From assembly GCA_017646005.1 (NCBI GenBank), contig JAGCNJ010000064.1:1-34773 (forward strand): DNA of 34,773 nucleotides. The letters run 5' to 3'. The notes beneath the pieces were generated by a model. It saw only the letters and a list, made by a program, of their open reading frames with translations. It was not told the origin of the DNA and ran no database searches. How positions within the stretch are numbered: position 1 is the stretch's first letter; each line of letters begins with the position of its first letter. This stretch comes from Clostridia bacterium (GTDB lineage Bacteria > Bacillota > Clostridia > Oscillospirales > CAG-272). Shown here piece by piece: positions 22,838 to 32,671 of this stretch. The translations under genes were made by a program, and so were the position numbers.

Positions 22838-23722
22838 ATGAAAAAGACAGTATTCAAGGGTATTGCTACCGCACTTATCACCCCTCTTGACGAAAACGGG
22901 ATCAATTACGATAAGTTCGGCAGACTCATCGATTGGCAGATCAATGAGGGCGTAAACGCGCTCGTTGTATGCGGAACCACAGGTGAAGCGTCTACCCTCA
23001 CAGACGAAGAGCACAGAAATGCAATAAGTTATGCTGTAAAGAGATCCGCAGGAAGAGTTCCTGTTATCGCAGGCACGGGAAGTAACGACACCGATTACGC
23101 GCTTGAGCTTTCAGCTCACGCAGTAAACGCGGGTGCAGATGCGCTTTTGGTCGTTACACCCTACTATAACAAAGCCACGCAAAAGGGACTTTACAATATG
23201 TTCACCAAGATTGCTGATGCGTCCGCAAAGCCGATCATCCTTTACAACGTCCCCTCGCGTACAGGCGTTAACATTGAGCCCAAGACATATGAGGCTCTTG
23301 CAGAGCACAACAACATCGTCGGCATCAAGGAAGCCAACGGCAACATATCCAAGATAGTTGAAACCATGGCACGCGTTCGCGGAAAGCTTGATCTTTATTC
23401 AGGCAACGACGATCAGATCGTGCCCCTTATGGCACTCGGCGGCATCGGTGCTATCTCGGTGCTTTCCAACGTGCTTCCAAGGGAAAGCGTTATGATAACA
23501 GACAGCTTCTTTGCAGGCGACATTCAGAAGAGTGCCGAGCTTCAGTGTAAGTATCACGATCTTATTGACGCTCTCTTCTGCGAGGTCAATCCGATACCCG
23601 TAAAGGCGGCTATGGCGGCTATGGGTTTCTGCGATAACTACTTACGTCTTCCCTTAACACCTATGGAAAAGGACAACGAGGAGAAAATGCTCGCAATAAT
23701 GAAGGCTCACGGCGCAATCTGA
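22838..23722 (+). CDS. dapA: 4-hydroxy-tetrahydrodipicolinate synthase
   Basis: A 294-residue class I aldolase that condenses pyruvate with aspartate semialdehyde, the first committed step of lysine and diaminopimelate synthesis. Motifs: CGTTGEASTLT, Tyr136 in LYNVPSRTG, and the Schiff-base lysine Lys164 in GIKEANG. Length is normal. TTGGAG sits 6-7 nt before the ATG at 22838; an in-frame ATG 12 nt earlier overlaps that site. First gene of the lysine riboswitch operon. Confidence 0.96.
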   Translation: MKKTVFKGIATALITPLDENGINYDKFGRLIDWQINEGVNALVVCGTTGEASTLTDEEHRNAISYAVKRSAGRVPVIAGTGSNDTDYALELSAHAVNAGADALLVVTPYYNKATQKGLYNMFTKIADASAKPIILYNVPSRTGVNIEPKTYEALAEHNNIVGIKEANGNISKIVETMARVRGKLDLYSGNDDQIVPLMALGGIGAISVLSNVLPRESVMITDSFFAGDIQKSAELQCKYHDLIDALFCEVNPIPVKAAMAAMGFCDNYLRLPLTPMEKDNEEKMLAIMKAHGAI

Positions 23723-23753
23723 GTGCCTGATGCCAAAAGGAGTAAAACGTAAC

Positions 23754-24488
23754 ATGAAGATCATAATAAACGGTGCAGGCGGATTTATGGGCCGTGAGGT
23801 CGCAAAAATCGTAAACGAGCGCGACGATATTGAAATCGCGGCACTCGTTGATATTCAAGGCGGCGAGGGAATTCTGACTTCCCTTGCAGACTTTACGGGC
23901 AAAGCTGACGTTATAATCGATTTTTCGCATCACAGCGCAACGGTTGAGCTTATAGACTCTGCCGAAAAGCTGGGCATACCGCTTGTTCTCGCAACTACGG
24001 GACACACTCCCGAGGAGCTTGAGTATATAAATACTCACACCGATAAGATACCCGTGTTTTTCAGCGCAAATATGTCACTTGGCGTTGCTATGCTCGTAAA
24101 GCTTTCGCGCGAATGTGCGAAAATCTTTCCGGATGCCGATATAGAGATAGTCGAAAAGCATCACAACAGAAAGCTTGACGCTCCGAGCGGCACTGCGCTT
24201 ATGCTGGCAAATGCGCTCACAGAGGAAAGAGAAAACGCAAAGCTTGTATTCGGACGTTGCGGACAGGCAAAGCGTGAAAAGGGTGAGATAGGTATTCACG
24301 CGCTTAGACTCGGCGACGTGGTCGGCGAGCATGAAATCATAATAGATATGGGTACGGAAACGCTTTCGCTCAAGCATACGGCTCATTCACGCGCGCTTTT
24401 TGCACGCGGTGCAATCGAGGCGGCAGCGTTTATCGCAGATAAAAATCCCGGAAAATATACTATGACAGAGCTTATCGCCAATAGCTGA
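23754..24488 (+). CDS. dapB: 4-hydroxy-tetrahydrodipicolinate reductase
   Basis: A 244-residue NAD(P)H-dependent reductase, second enzyme of the pathway. The dinucleotide-binding GAGGFMG is at residues 8-14. The active-site motif EKHHNRKLDAPSGTA with the catalytic His pair and Lys is intact, as is DFSHHSATVELI. The start at 23754 is used, with AAAGGAG about 11 nt upstream; an in-frame ATG at 23730 lacks a ribosome site and adds eight non-family residues. Sits 31 nt after dapA. Confidence 0.95.
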   Translation: MKIIINGAGGFMGREVAKIVNERDDIEIAALVDIQGGEGILTSLADFTGKADVIIDFSHHSATVELIDSAEKLGIPLVLATTGHTPEELEYINTHTDKIPVFFSANMSLGVAMLVKLSRECAKIFPDADIEIVEKHHNRKLDAPSGTALMLANALTEERENAKLVFGRCGQAKREKGEIGIHALRLGDVVGEHEIIIDMGTETLSLKHTAHSRALFARGAIEAAAFIADKNPGKYTMTELIANS

Positions 24489-24518
24489 GCCTTAATTTTA
24501 CAAACAGAGGAAATAAAA

Positions 24519-25817
24519 ATGCTTCACACTAATCTTTCGGTAAACGAAAAAGGTCATCTCGCACTCGCAGGAGTAGATACGGTCGAAATGGCTGAAAAAT
24601 ACGGTACTCCGCTTTATCTCGTGGACGAGGAGCGAATAAGAGAAAAAATGCGCACTTATATTGGTGCTATGAGTAAATATTTCCCGGAAGGCTCAATGCC
24701 TCTGTTCGCTTCAAAGGCACTTTGTCTGAAAAAAATATACAAAATAGCAAATGAAGAGGGTATGGGTATAGACCTTGTTTCTCCCGGTGAGCTTTATACG
24801 GCAAGAGCGGCAGGCTTTCCGCTTGAAAAGGCGTATTTTCACGGCAACAACAAGACCGATGAGGATATAAAGCTTGCGGTAGATTCAGGTCTTGGATATT
24901 TTGTAGCAGACAACCGTGAGGAGCTTGACTCGATAAACCGCATAGCAGGTGAAGCAGGTATCAATCAGAAGATCCTTTTAAGACTCACACCCGGAATCGA
25001 CCCTCACACCCATGCCGCTATCACCACCGGCAAGGTGGACTCCAAATTCGGCACAGCGATAGAAACGGGACAAGCGTTTGAGCTTGTAAAGTATATTTTA
25101 ACTCTCCCCAATATCACACTTGAAGGCTTCCATTGTCATATCGGCTCACAGTGCTTTGAAATAAAGCCCTTCTGCGATGCAGCCGACATTATGATAATGT
25201 TTATGGCAAGGGTAAAAAGCGAGCTTGGATATCTTGCCACAACACTCAATCTCGGCGGCGGCTTCGGAGTAAGATATACCGAAAATGACGGTGATATCGA
25301 CATTGACGAAAGCATAAAGCTCATCGCAAAGCATATAGACAGCACCTGTGCAAGATTCGAGTTTGAAAAGCCGCGCGTGCTTATGGAGCCGGGCAGAAGC
25401 ATCGTTGCAGATGCGGGCGTTACGCTTTACACGGTAGGAAGCGTCAAGACTATCACAGGCTATAAAAGCTACGTTTCAATAGACGGCGGTATGGCGGATA
25501 ATCCAAGATACGCGCTTTATCAGTCGGCGTACACCGTTCTCAACGCAAGCCGTGCAAAAGAAGCTCCCGACATCACCGTTACTGTAGGCGGAAGATGCTG
25601 TGAAAGCGGCGACCTTATCCAAGAAGGAGTCAAGATAAAAACACCTGTACGCGGAGAAAAGCTTGCGGTGCTTGTAACCGGTGCTTACAACTGTTCAATG
25701 GCATCAAACTACAACCGACTTCCCCGTCCGGCTATGGTAATGATAAAGGACAAAAAGGACACTCTCGTGCTCAGGCGCGAAAGCTTTGAGGATCTGATCC
25801 GAAACGATATGGACTAA
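24519..25817 (+). CDS. lysA: Diaminopimelate decarboxylase
   Basis: A 432-residue PLP enzyme of the alanine-racemase-fold group that makes lysine from meso-diaminopimelate. The PLP lysine is Lys66 in FASKAL. HCHIGSQ, LGGGFG, EPGRS and CESGD mark the cofactor and substrate sites. Length is normal. AGAGGAA lies 6 nt before the ATG. It closes the dapA-dapB-lysA operon; the middle steps (dapH/dapL, dapF) are encoded elsewhere. Confidence 0.96.
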   Translation: MLHTNLSVNEKGHLALAGVDTVEMAEKYGTPLYLVDEERIREKMRTYIGAMSKYFPEGSMPLFASKALCLKKIYKIANEEGMGIDLVSPGELYTARAAGFPLEKAYFHGNNKTDEDIKLAVDSGLGYFVADNREELDSINRIAGEAGINQKILLRLTPGIDPHTHAAITTGKVDSKFGTAIETGQAFELVKYILTLPNITLEGFHCHIGSQCFEIKPFCDAADIMIMFMARVKSELGYLATTLNLGGGFGVRYTENDGDIDIDESIKLIAKHIDSTCARFEFEKPRVLMEPGRSIVADAGVTLYTVGSVKTITGYKSYVSIDGGMADNPRYALYQSAYTVLNASRAKEAPDITVTVGGRCCESGDLIQEGVKIKTPVRGEKLAVLVTGAYNCSMASNYNRLPRPAMVMIKDKKDTLVLRRESFEDLIRNDMD

Positions 25818-25852
25818 AAAAATACCCGAGTGGAATCACTCGGGTATTTTTT
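25816..25852. terminator. Rho-independent terminator after lysA
   Basis: ATACCCGAGTG and CACTCGGGTAT form a strong stem with a GAAT loop, flanked by A and T runs on both sides. It directly follows the lysA stop and is a textbook intrinsic terminator. Confidence 0.93.
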
Positions 25853-25875
25853 ACATATTCGTAAATTTATGAGAG

Positions 25876-25904
25876 TTGACTTTTAACAAATAAAGTGGTA
25901 ATAT
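25876..25904 (+). promoter_or_regulatory. Promoter of the DUF2238/cca/SGNH operon
   Basis: TTGACT (25876-25881), 17-bp spacer, TAATAT (25899-25904), with TGG before the -10. The start would be near 25911, 31 nt before the first ATG. Confidence 0.75.
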
Positions 25905-25941
25905 TTATATTAAGCATCAAATATTACTTCAGGATAACGTT

Positions 25942-26787
25942 ATGAAAAAAAGAGAAAAAAGAAAAAACAAAATAGACCAGCTTGTAGAAAAGATAAAGCA
26001 GGATAAGATAGCTTTTGCTGTATATGCAATTTTAAGACTTATCGTTATTGTGATTCTTGTGAGAAGCATTTTCTTAAGAGAATGGGAAAGCGTTTTTATG
26101 TGTGCACTTACATTAACACTTCTCTTGCTTCCGCCTTTTATAGAAAAAAAGTTTAATCTTGAATTGCCGACAGGCCTTGAAATTACCGCGTTTGTCTTCG
26201 TTTTTTGTGCCGAAATACTTGGAGAGCTTGGTGCATACTATGTCAAAATACCCTTTTGGGACACGGCGCTTCACACAACAAGCGGATTTATATTCGCAGC
26301 CTTCGGCTTTTGCTTGCTCGACCTGCTTAACCGTAACAAAAGGGTAAATCTTACGCCTATTACACTCGCACTTGTTGCTTTTTGCTTTTCTATGACCGTT
26401 GGCGTTGTATGGGAATTTTTTGAATTTTCCGCAGATATGTTTATCAACACAGATATGCAAAAGGATACGATCGTCCGCGGCTTATACACAGTGTTGCTTG
26501 ATCCCACTCTTGAAAACGAGGTTGTTGCAATTGAAAACATCGTAAAGACCACTCTTGAAACAGCGGACGGTCAAAGCATCGTTATAAACGGTTATATTGA
26601 TATCGGAATTGCCGACACGATGAAGGATCTTTTCGTAAACTTTATAGGTGCTGTGGTATTCTGTATCTTCGGATATATCTATATAACCAAGCGCGGAAAG
26701 CGCGCGTCTCGCATAGTCGCGGGCTTTGTGCCAAAGGTAGTTTCAAACGACGAAAAGGAAGCGCTTGGCGAGGATAACGATGAATGA
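25942..26787 (+). CDS. DUF2238-like integral membrane protein
   Basis: A 281-residue protein with a basic N-terminus and about six hydrophobic segments (near residues 22-42, 47-65, 75-95, 105-130, 138-160 and 228-250). Charged residues lie within the membrane region, in WDTALHTTSGFIFAAFG and WEFFEFSADMF. This pattern resembles the DUF2238/YjdF membrane family, whose function is unknown to me. A long loop between the last two segments contains TLETADGQSIVINGYID. AGGA lies 7 nt before the ATG. Its end overlaps the cca start by 8 nt. Confidence 0.75.
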   Translation: MKKREKRKNKIDQLVEKIKQDKIAFAVYAILRLIVIVILVRSIFLREWESVFMCALTLTLLLLPPFIEKKFNLELPTGLEITAFVFVFCAEILGELGAYYVKIPFWDTALHTTSGFIFAAFGFCLLDLLNRNKRVNLTPITLALVAFCFSMTVGVVWEFFEFSADMFINTDMQKDTIVRGLYTVLLDPTLENEVVAIENIVKTTLETADGQSIVINGYIDIGIADTMKDLFVNFIGAVVFCIFGYIYITKRGKRASRIVAGFVPKVVSNDEKEALGEDNDE

Positions 26788-28135
26788 TATAACAAAAGAT
26801 ATGCAGCTTGCCGAAAAGCTCGCGCTTGCAGTAAAAGCGGTAGGAGGATGCGCCTATTTTGTTGGCGGATGTGTACGTGACAAGCTTTTGGGTATTCCCT
26901 GCGGGGATCTTGATATAGAGGTGCACGGAATACTCCCGGAAACACTTGAACGTATACTCGACACGCTTGGTCACACGCGCACAGTCGGACTTTCATTCGG
27001 CATATGGAGCCTTGATCATACAAATATCGACGTAGCTATGCCGCGCACCGAAAAAGCCACAGGCAAAGGACACCGCGATTTCAAGACCTTTATAGACCCG
27101 TATCTGCCCGTTGAGCTTGCCGCGCAAAGGCGCGATTTTTCAATAAATGCTATAATGGAAAACGTGCTCACCCACGAGCTTACAGACTGCTTCGGCGGCA
27201 TAGAGGACTTGAAAAACGGCGTGATACGTCACGTAAACGATCAAAGCTTCACCGAAGACCCGTTGAGGGTACTTCGCGGTGCAGGCTTTGCCGCGCGTTT
27301 TGGCTTTACACTTGCAGAGGAAACTGCGGCTTTGTTTAAGAAAATGCCGCTCGGTGAGCTTTCGCGCGAGCGTGTTTTTGCCGAGCTTGAAAAGGCGTTG
27401 CTGAAGGCCGAGCATCCCTCGGTATTTTTTGACGTATTGCGCGACACAGATCAGCTTGACACCTGGTTTGCTGAAATAAAGGCTCTTATCGGCGTAGAGC
27501 AATCGCCTGTCTATCACGCCGAGGGTGATGTTTACAACCACACGATGCTTGTGCTTGATAAAGCGGCAGAGTTGCGGTCTACGGCTAAAGAACCCCTGTA
27601 TTTTATGCTTTCTGCCCTGTGTCACGATTTCGGAAAGCCAACAACTACCTCTGTCATAGACGGCAGAATCCGCGCTTTTATGCACGAAAACGTGGGAGTT
27701 GATATCGCGCACAGATTCATCACACGCCTCACAAGCGAGCGCGCGCTTTCAAGATACGTGCTTAATATGATAAAGCTTCATATGCGCCCGAATATGCTTG
27801 CAGGTCAAAATGCGGGCGAAAAGGCGTATTTCAAGCTTTTCGACGAAGCGATAGAGCCGCGTGATCTGCTCTTGCTTGCAAAAGCAGATTTTTACGGCTC
27901 TGTATCCGATAGCAAAGGCGAGTATACGCAAACCGAAGAAAAGCTGATTTATGAGCTTTGCGAATTTGAAAAGCTTATGAAAAAGCCGCACGTCACGGGA
28001 GCTGACCTCATAGCGGCGGGCTTAAAGCCGAATGAAGATTTCAGCAAATTGCTTGAGCTTGCGCACAAGCTACGGCTTGCCGGAGTCGACAAGGACACCG
28101 CCCTTTCGCAGGTGATTGCAGAGGCGGAGAAATGA
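26780..28135 (+). CDS. cca: CCA tRNA nucleotidyltransferase with HD domain
   Basis: A 451-residue class II nucleotidyltransferase that builds or repairs the 3' CCA of tRNA. The head motif is VGGCVRDKLLG, followed by GDLDIEV with metal-binding Asp43 and Asp45. RRDFSINAIMEN and EDPLRVLRGAGFAARFGF are the conserved neck motifs. A C-terminal HD domain (HDFGKP, about residues 280-390) suggests added phosphohydrolase activity. The ATG at 26780 has GAGG 6 nt upstream; a TTG at 26765 is less likely. Poly(A) polymerase activity cannot be ruled out by eye. Confidence 0.9.
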   Translation: MNDITKDMQLAEKLALAVKAVGGCAYFVGGCVRDKLLGIPCGDLDIEVHGILPETLERILDTLGHTRTVGLSFGIWSLDHTNIDVAMPRTEKATGKGHRDFKTFIDPYLPVELAAQRRDFSINAIMENVLTHELTDCFGGIEDLKNGVIRHVNDQSFTEDPLRVLRGAGFAARFGFTLAEETAALFKKMPLGELSRERVFAELEKALLKAEHPSVFFDVLRDTDQLDTWFAEIKALIGVEQSPVYHAEGDVYNHTMLVLDKAAELRSTAKEPLYFMLSALCHDFGKPTTTSVIDGRIRAFMHENVGVDIAHRFITRLTSERALSRYVLNMIKLHMRPNMLAGQNAGEKAYFKLFDEAIEPRDLLLLAKADFYGSVSDSKGEYTQTEEKLIYELCEFEKLMKKPHVTGADLIAAGLKPNEDFSKLLELAHKLRLAGVDKDTALSQVIAEAEK

Positions 28136-28881
28136 GAAAGGTAGAAAAAATGAAAATAACTGAAAAACTGATGTTTGATAAAAATGCGTTAACTGAATAC
28201 GGACCAATCACTATCGTTGCTTTCGGCGACAGCGTTACTCACGGTGCTCTTGCCCAGGGTGAAATCAATTACGAAACCGTCTATTGGAACAGGCTTAAGA
28301 AAAAGATTAACCAAGTAAACAATTACGTGCCTGTCAACGTAATAAACGCAGGCATTGGCGGCACAAGTGCAAAATCTTCTCTTGAAAGAATGGAAAAACA
28401 GGTCCTTGTACATAATCCCGATCTGATAATAGTTTGCTTTGGACTGAACGACGTAAACAATCCTCTTAATGAATATCTTGATTCTCTTGAAAAGATATTT
28501 GACAGAGGTCTGAAAAGCGGGGCTGAGGTTATTTTTATGACTCCGAATATGCTTAATACCTCTGTTTTGCCGGACGTTCCGTCAATGTATTATAATTACG
28601 CTATAAAGACCGCAGAACTGCAGAACAGCGGTGTTTTTGATCTTTATATAGAGTCGGCTGTCACTTTGGCAGAAAAAATGAAGGTCAAAGTTTGCGATTG
28701 CTACAAGAAGTGGAAAAAGCTCAGCGAAACACAGGATATTACATATCTTCTTGCAAACCGCATTAACCATCCGACCAAAGAGATGCACGAGCTGTTTGCA
28801 CAAAGTCTTTTTGACCTGATTTTCGAAGGGGAGAATATTATTTCAGACACGGATAACAGCACTATGTATGAGGAGAAATAA
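28132..28881 (+). CDS. SGNH/GDSL-family hydrolase
   Basis: A 249-residue cytosolic SGNH hydrolase, probably an esterase or lipase-like enzyme. Block I is FGDSVTHG with catalytic Ser34, the Gly block is GGTSAKSS, the Asn block is FGLNDVNN, and the final His lies in NRINHPTKEMH. The usual DxxH is altered: no Asp sits three residues before His, so the triad acid may be missing or lie elsewhere. The ATG at 28132 overlaps the cca stop (ATGA); an alternative ATG at 28150 with AAAGG 8 nt upstream is also credible. Substrate unknown. Confidence 0.82.
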   Translation: MRKVEKMKITEKLMFDKNALTEYGPITIVAFGDSVTHGALAQGEINYETVYWNRLKKKINQVNNYVPVNVINAGIGGTSAKSSLERMEKQVLVHNPDLIIVCFGLNDVNNPLNEYLDSLEKIFDRGLKSGAEVIFMTPNMLNTSVLPDVPSMYYNYAIKTAELQNSGVFDLYIESAVTLAEKMKVKVCDCYKKWKKLSETQDITYLLANRINHPTKEMHELFAQSLFDLIFEGENIISDTDNSTMYEEK

Positions 28882-28893
28882 TTATTTGTCAGC

Positions 28894-28940
28894 CTAACAC
28901 AAAAAACACGAGGAAAAATTCCTCGTGTTTTTTGTGTTAG
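28894..28940. terminator. Perfect 22-bp bidirectional terminator
   Basis: Positions 28894-28915 pair without mismatch to 28919-28940 around an AAA loop. The stem holds A6/T6 runs, so both the plus-strand SGNH operon and the minus-strand purL (stop at 28945-28943) can terminate here. Confidence 0.9.
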
Positions 28941-28942
28941 TA

Positions 28943-31900
28943 TTACTTATAATATTCTGCCGCCGATTCAAAGAGCTTCATGTCGTAGTTGCCCTCGACG
29001 TTCTGATAGGTTCCGTTGCTTATACGCTCGGAATGTCCCATCTTACCGAATACTCGTCCGTCGGGTGATGTTATACCCTCGATCGCGTAGTTGCTCGTAT
29101 TCGGGTTAGCGCCTATCGCATATGTAGGCGCACCGTCAAGATCAGCATACTGTGTTGCTATCTGTCCGTTTGCCGCAAGCTCAAGTATAAGCTTTTCGTC
29201 GGCAATAAATCTTCCCTCACCGTGAGAAATCGGCACGTTGTAAACCTCACCGGGCTTGGTGTTCATAAGCCACGGGGACTTGTTTGAAAGCACGCGTGTA
29301 CGAACTATTCTCGACTGGTGGCGTCCGATCACGTTGTATGTAAGTGTGGGGCTGTCCTCTGCCGCATCGCGGATCTCACCATAAGGAACGAGTCCGAGCT
29401 TGATTATAGCCTGGAAGCCATTACATATACCGCACATAAGTCCGTCACGGTTCTTGAGAAGCTCGTTTACCGCCTCGCTTACCGCGGGGTTTCTGAAGAA
29501 CGCCGTGATAAACTTACCAGAGCCGTCCGGCTCGTCACCGCCCGAAAAGCCTCCGGGGATGAAGATTATCTGAGAATCCTTTATTCTCTTAACCGCTTCT
29601 TCTACCGACTCTGCGATATCCGAGGGCTTGGTATTACGGATAACCATAATATCCGCATCCATTCCGGCGCGCATTACCGCTCTTGCGCTGTCGTATTCGC
29701 AGTTTGTGCCGGGGAATACGGGAATAAGCACGCGGGGCTTTGCAACAGTTATCCTTGAGTGCGAAAGACTATTCTGATCTCTGTGTGTATCGGGGAGTAT
29801 CGCGCTATTTTCTTCGGTCTTGATGTTGCAGGAGAATACCGATTCAAGCTTGTTTTCGTATATTTCAAGAAGCTCGTGCGAGCATACCTTAACGCCCTTA
29901 TATGACATCGGGCACGCCTTTGTTGTGCGTCCGAGAAGGATCTCGCCGTCAATAGGAGTATCGTCTGTCATTTCAAGCACGAACGCGCCGTAGCTATATG
30001 CAAAGAGCGTTTCAAGCGATACGCTATCGTCAAAAGCAAAGCCGTAGCCGTTACCGAAGCCCATCTTCATAACCGCCTCTGCAACACCGCCGTATACGGG
30101 AGTATACGCCGCGCTTACACGTCCATCTCTCATAAGCTTGTTTACCTTATTGTAAAGAGCGATCTCGCTTTCGCTTACAGGGAGGAGTCCGTCCTTTGTA
30201 TATTCGGGCTTAAGGAGGATTACTCTGCTGTCAGCCTTCTTGAATTCGGGCGAGATAACGTCCGAAAGCTTACCTGTCGTTACCGCAAAGGAAACGAGTG
30301 TCGGCGGAACGTCTATATCCTCAAACGAGCCGCTCATCGAGTCCTTACCGCCGATAGATGCCGCGGAATAATCAAGCTGTGCGCCGAATGCACCCAAAAG
30401 TGCTGCCATCGGCTTGCCCCAACGCTTTGAATCGCGCATAGGCTTTTCAAAATATTCCTGGAAGGTAAGGAAGATATCCTCATAGCTTGCGCCTGTCGCG
30501 ATAAGCTTGGATATTGATTCAACTACCGCAAGATAAGCTCCGTGATAGGGGCTCTTTTCGCTTATGTAAGGGTTATATCCCCAGGACATAAAGGAAACGG
30601 TATCTGTTTCACCCTTTTCAAGCGGTATCTTGTGTACCATAGCCTGAATAGGCGTGTGCTGATTTGCTCCGCCGAAGGGCATAAGCACCGAGCCTGCACC
30701 GATGGTCGAGTCAAAGCGCTCTGAAAGACCTCTCTTCGAGCATACGTTAAGGTCTGCCGCAAGTGCCTTTATGCCGTCTTCAAAATTATCGGGAATAGCC
30801 TTATCAAATGCCTTCGGAGCAGAAAGCTCGATGTCGATATGCTTTTCCGCACCGTTGGAGTTAAGAAATTCACGGGAAATATCAACGATCTTCTTGCCGT
30901 TCCAGTTCATAACGAGACGCGCGTCAGCCGTAACAACAGCTACGGGAGTTGCTTCAAGGTTTTCACCTCTTGCAAGCTCAATAAAGCGGTCTGCATCCTT
31001 TGCCTCTACAACGACAGCCATTCTTTCCTGGCTTTCGGAGATCGCAAGCTCTGTTCCGTCAAGTCCCTCGTACTTCTTGGGTACTGCGTTAAGATTGATC
31101 TCAAGACCGTCTGCAAGCTCACCGACCGCAACAGACACACCGCCTGCACCGAAGTCGTTACAACGCTTGATAAGACTTGACGCTTCCTTCATACGGAAAA
31201 GTCTCTGAAGCTTTCTTTCCTCGGGAGCGTTACCCTTTTGAACCTCTGCACCGCAGGTTTCAAGAGACGTCTTTGTATGCGACTTCGACGAGCCGGTTGC
31301 ACCGCCGCAACCGTCGCGGCCTGTTCTGCCGCCGAGAAGAATTACTATATCGCCTGCATCGGGCACCTCACGGCGCACGTTTTCCGAAGGAGCAGCGCCG
31401 AGAACGGCACCGATCTCCATTCTCTTTGCCGCGTAGCCGTCGTGGTAAAGCTCGTCTACCATACCGGTTGCAAGACCGATCTGGTTACCGTATGACGAAT
31501 ATCCTGCCGCCGCAGTCTGCACGATGGTACGCTGAGGAAGCTTTCCGGGGATCGTCTGATCTATCGGGCGAGTGGGGTCTGCCGCACCCGTAACTCTCAT
31601 TGCCGCGTATACGTACGAGCGTCCCGAAAGGGGGTCACGTATTGCGCCGCCGATACAGGTAGCCGCGCCGCCGAAGGGCTCGATCTCTGTGGGGTGGTTA
31701 TGCGTTTCGTTCTTGAAAAGAAGAAGATACGGAACCTTTTCTCCGTCTATATCTACCGTGATCTTTACGGTACAAGCGTTGATCTCCTCGGATTCGTCAA
31801 GCGCATCAAGCTTGCCCTCGCTCTTTAAGAAGCGCGCGCCGAGCGTTGCGATGTCCATAAGATTTACGGGCTTGGTTCTGTTAAGCTTCTTTCTTGTGTC

Positions 31901-32650
31901 AATATATCTCTGATAAGCCGCTTCAAGGGCTTCATCCTCGAATTTTACGTTATCTACCGTAGTTAAAAACGTAGTATGACGGCAGTGATCCGACCAATAG
32001 GTATCGATCATTCTGATCTCTGTGATTGTGGGGTCTCTGTGCTCTGTTCTGAAATAGTCGCGGCAGAATCTTAAGTCATCCGCATCCATAGCAAGTCCCA
32101 TATCGGACGCCATCTTTGCAAGAGCGTCTCCCTCAAGTGAAGTGAAGCCCTCAAGGGTTGCAACCTCACTCGGGATATCTGTCTTCATTTCAAGCGTTTC
32201 GGGAAGCTCAAATGATGCGTGTCTGCTTTCAACCGGGTTGATAACGTGCTTTTCGATTTTCGCAAGCTCATCATCGGTAACGCTTCCGTAAATTGCGTAA
32301 ACCTTTGCTGTACGTACGATCGGCTTTTCGCCCATAGATATGATCTGTATGCACTGTGCGGCGGATTCGGCACGCATATCAAACTGTCCGGGGAGGCTTT
32401 CAACCGCGAATACTGCGCAGGCACCATCAAAATCCACCTTTTCATAGGTATCGTCAATCTGCGGCTCGGAGAATACGTTTCTTACAGCCGTTTCAAAAAG
32501 CTCTGCATCTATTTTTTCCGCGTCGTATCTGTTGATAACGCGCACGTCGGTAACCGAGGAGATTCTCAGTACCGTATTTATATCGTTTTTAAGTGAGCGC
32601 GCTTCATTTGCAAATTCGCGTTTCTTTTCGACGAATATTCTGTATACCAT
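28943..32650 (-). CDS. purL: Phosphoribosylformylglycinamidine synthase, single-chain
   Basis: A 1235-residue large-form FGAM synthase, making formylglycinamidine ribonucleotide from FGAR, glutamine and ATP (fourth step of purine synthesis). An N-terminal PurS-like part is followed by the synthetase halves (FKNETHNHPTEIEPFGGAAT, cited in part, GAGGVSVAVGELADG, GGKDSMSGSF). The C-terminal glutaminase domain starts near VLIPVFPGTNCEYD and has the nucleophile Cys in CGICNGFQ. The domain set replaces separate PurS, PurL and PurQ. AAAGGA lies 8 nt before the ATG, 21 nt after purD. The gene ends at a 22-bp hairpin. Confidence 0.95.
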   Translation of the reverse strand: MVYRIFVEKKREFANEARSLKNDINTVLRISSVTDVRVINRYDAEKIDAELFETAVRNVFSEPQIDDTYEKVDFDGACAVFAVESLPGQFDMRAESAAQCIQIISMGEKPIVRTAKVYAIYGSVTDDELAKIEKHVINPVESRHASFELPETLEMKTDIPSEVATLEGFTSLEGDALAKMASDMGLAMDADDLRFCRDYFRTEHRDPTITEIRMIDTYWSDHCRHTTFLTTVDNVKFEDEALEAAYQRYIDTRKKLNRTKPVNLMDIATLGARFLKSEGKLDALDESEEINACTVKITVDIDGEKVPYLLLFKNETHNHPTEIEPFGGAATCIGGAIRDPLSGRSYVYAAMRVTGAADPTRPIDQTIPGKLPQRTIVQTAAAGYSSYGNQIGLATGMVDELYHDGYAAKRMEIGAVLGAAPSENVRREVPDAGDIVILLGGRTGRDGCGGATGSSKSHTKTSLETCGAEVQKGNAPEERKLQRLFRMKEASSLIKRCNDFGAGGVSVAVGELADGLEINLNAVPKKYEGLDGTELAISESQERMAVVVEAKDADRFIELARGENLEATPVAVVTADARLVMNWNGKKIVDISREFLNSNGAEKHIDIELSAPKAFDKAIPDNFEDGIKALAADLNVCSKRGLSERFDSTIGAGSVLMPFGGANQHTPIQAMVHKIPLEKGETDTVSFMSWGYNPYISEKSPYHGAYLAVVESISKLIATGASYEDIFLTFQEYFEKPMRDSKRWGKPMAALLGAFGAQLDYSAASIGGKDSMSGSFEDIDVPPTLVSFAVTTGKLSDVISPEFKKADSRVILLKPEYTKDGLLPVSESEIALYNKVNKLMRDGRVSAAYTPVYGGVAEAVMKMGFGNGYGFAFDDSVSLETLFAYSYGAFVLEMTDDTPIDGEILLGRTTKACPMSYKGVKVCSHELLEIYENKLESVFSCNIKTEENSAILPDTHRDQNSLSHSRITVAKPRVLIPVFPGTNCEYDSARAVMRAGMDADIMVIRNTKPSDIAESVEEAVKRIKDSQIIFIPGGFSGGDEPDGSGKFITAFFRNPAVSEAVNELLKNRDGLMCGICNGFQAIIKLGLVPYGEIRDAAEDSPTLTYNVIGRHQSRIVRTRVLSNKSPWLMNTKPGEVYNVPISHGEGRFIADEKLILELAANGQIATQYADLDGAPTYAIGANPNTSNYAIEGITSPDGRVFGKMGHSERISNGTYQNVEGNYDMKLFESAAEYYK

Positions 32651-32671
32651 TGCTTAAATCCTTTCAAAAGA

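Noticed and set aside
26765..26779. TTG start adding five residues to the CCA-adding enzyme
   Set aside because: ATG at 26780 has a good ribosome site at 6 nt; the TTG lies over that site.
30702..31208. Long plus-strand frames opposite purL
   Set aside because: purL is conserved throughout and these have low-complexity Ser/Ala translations typical of shadow frames.
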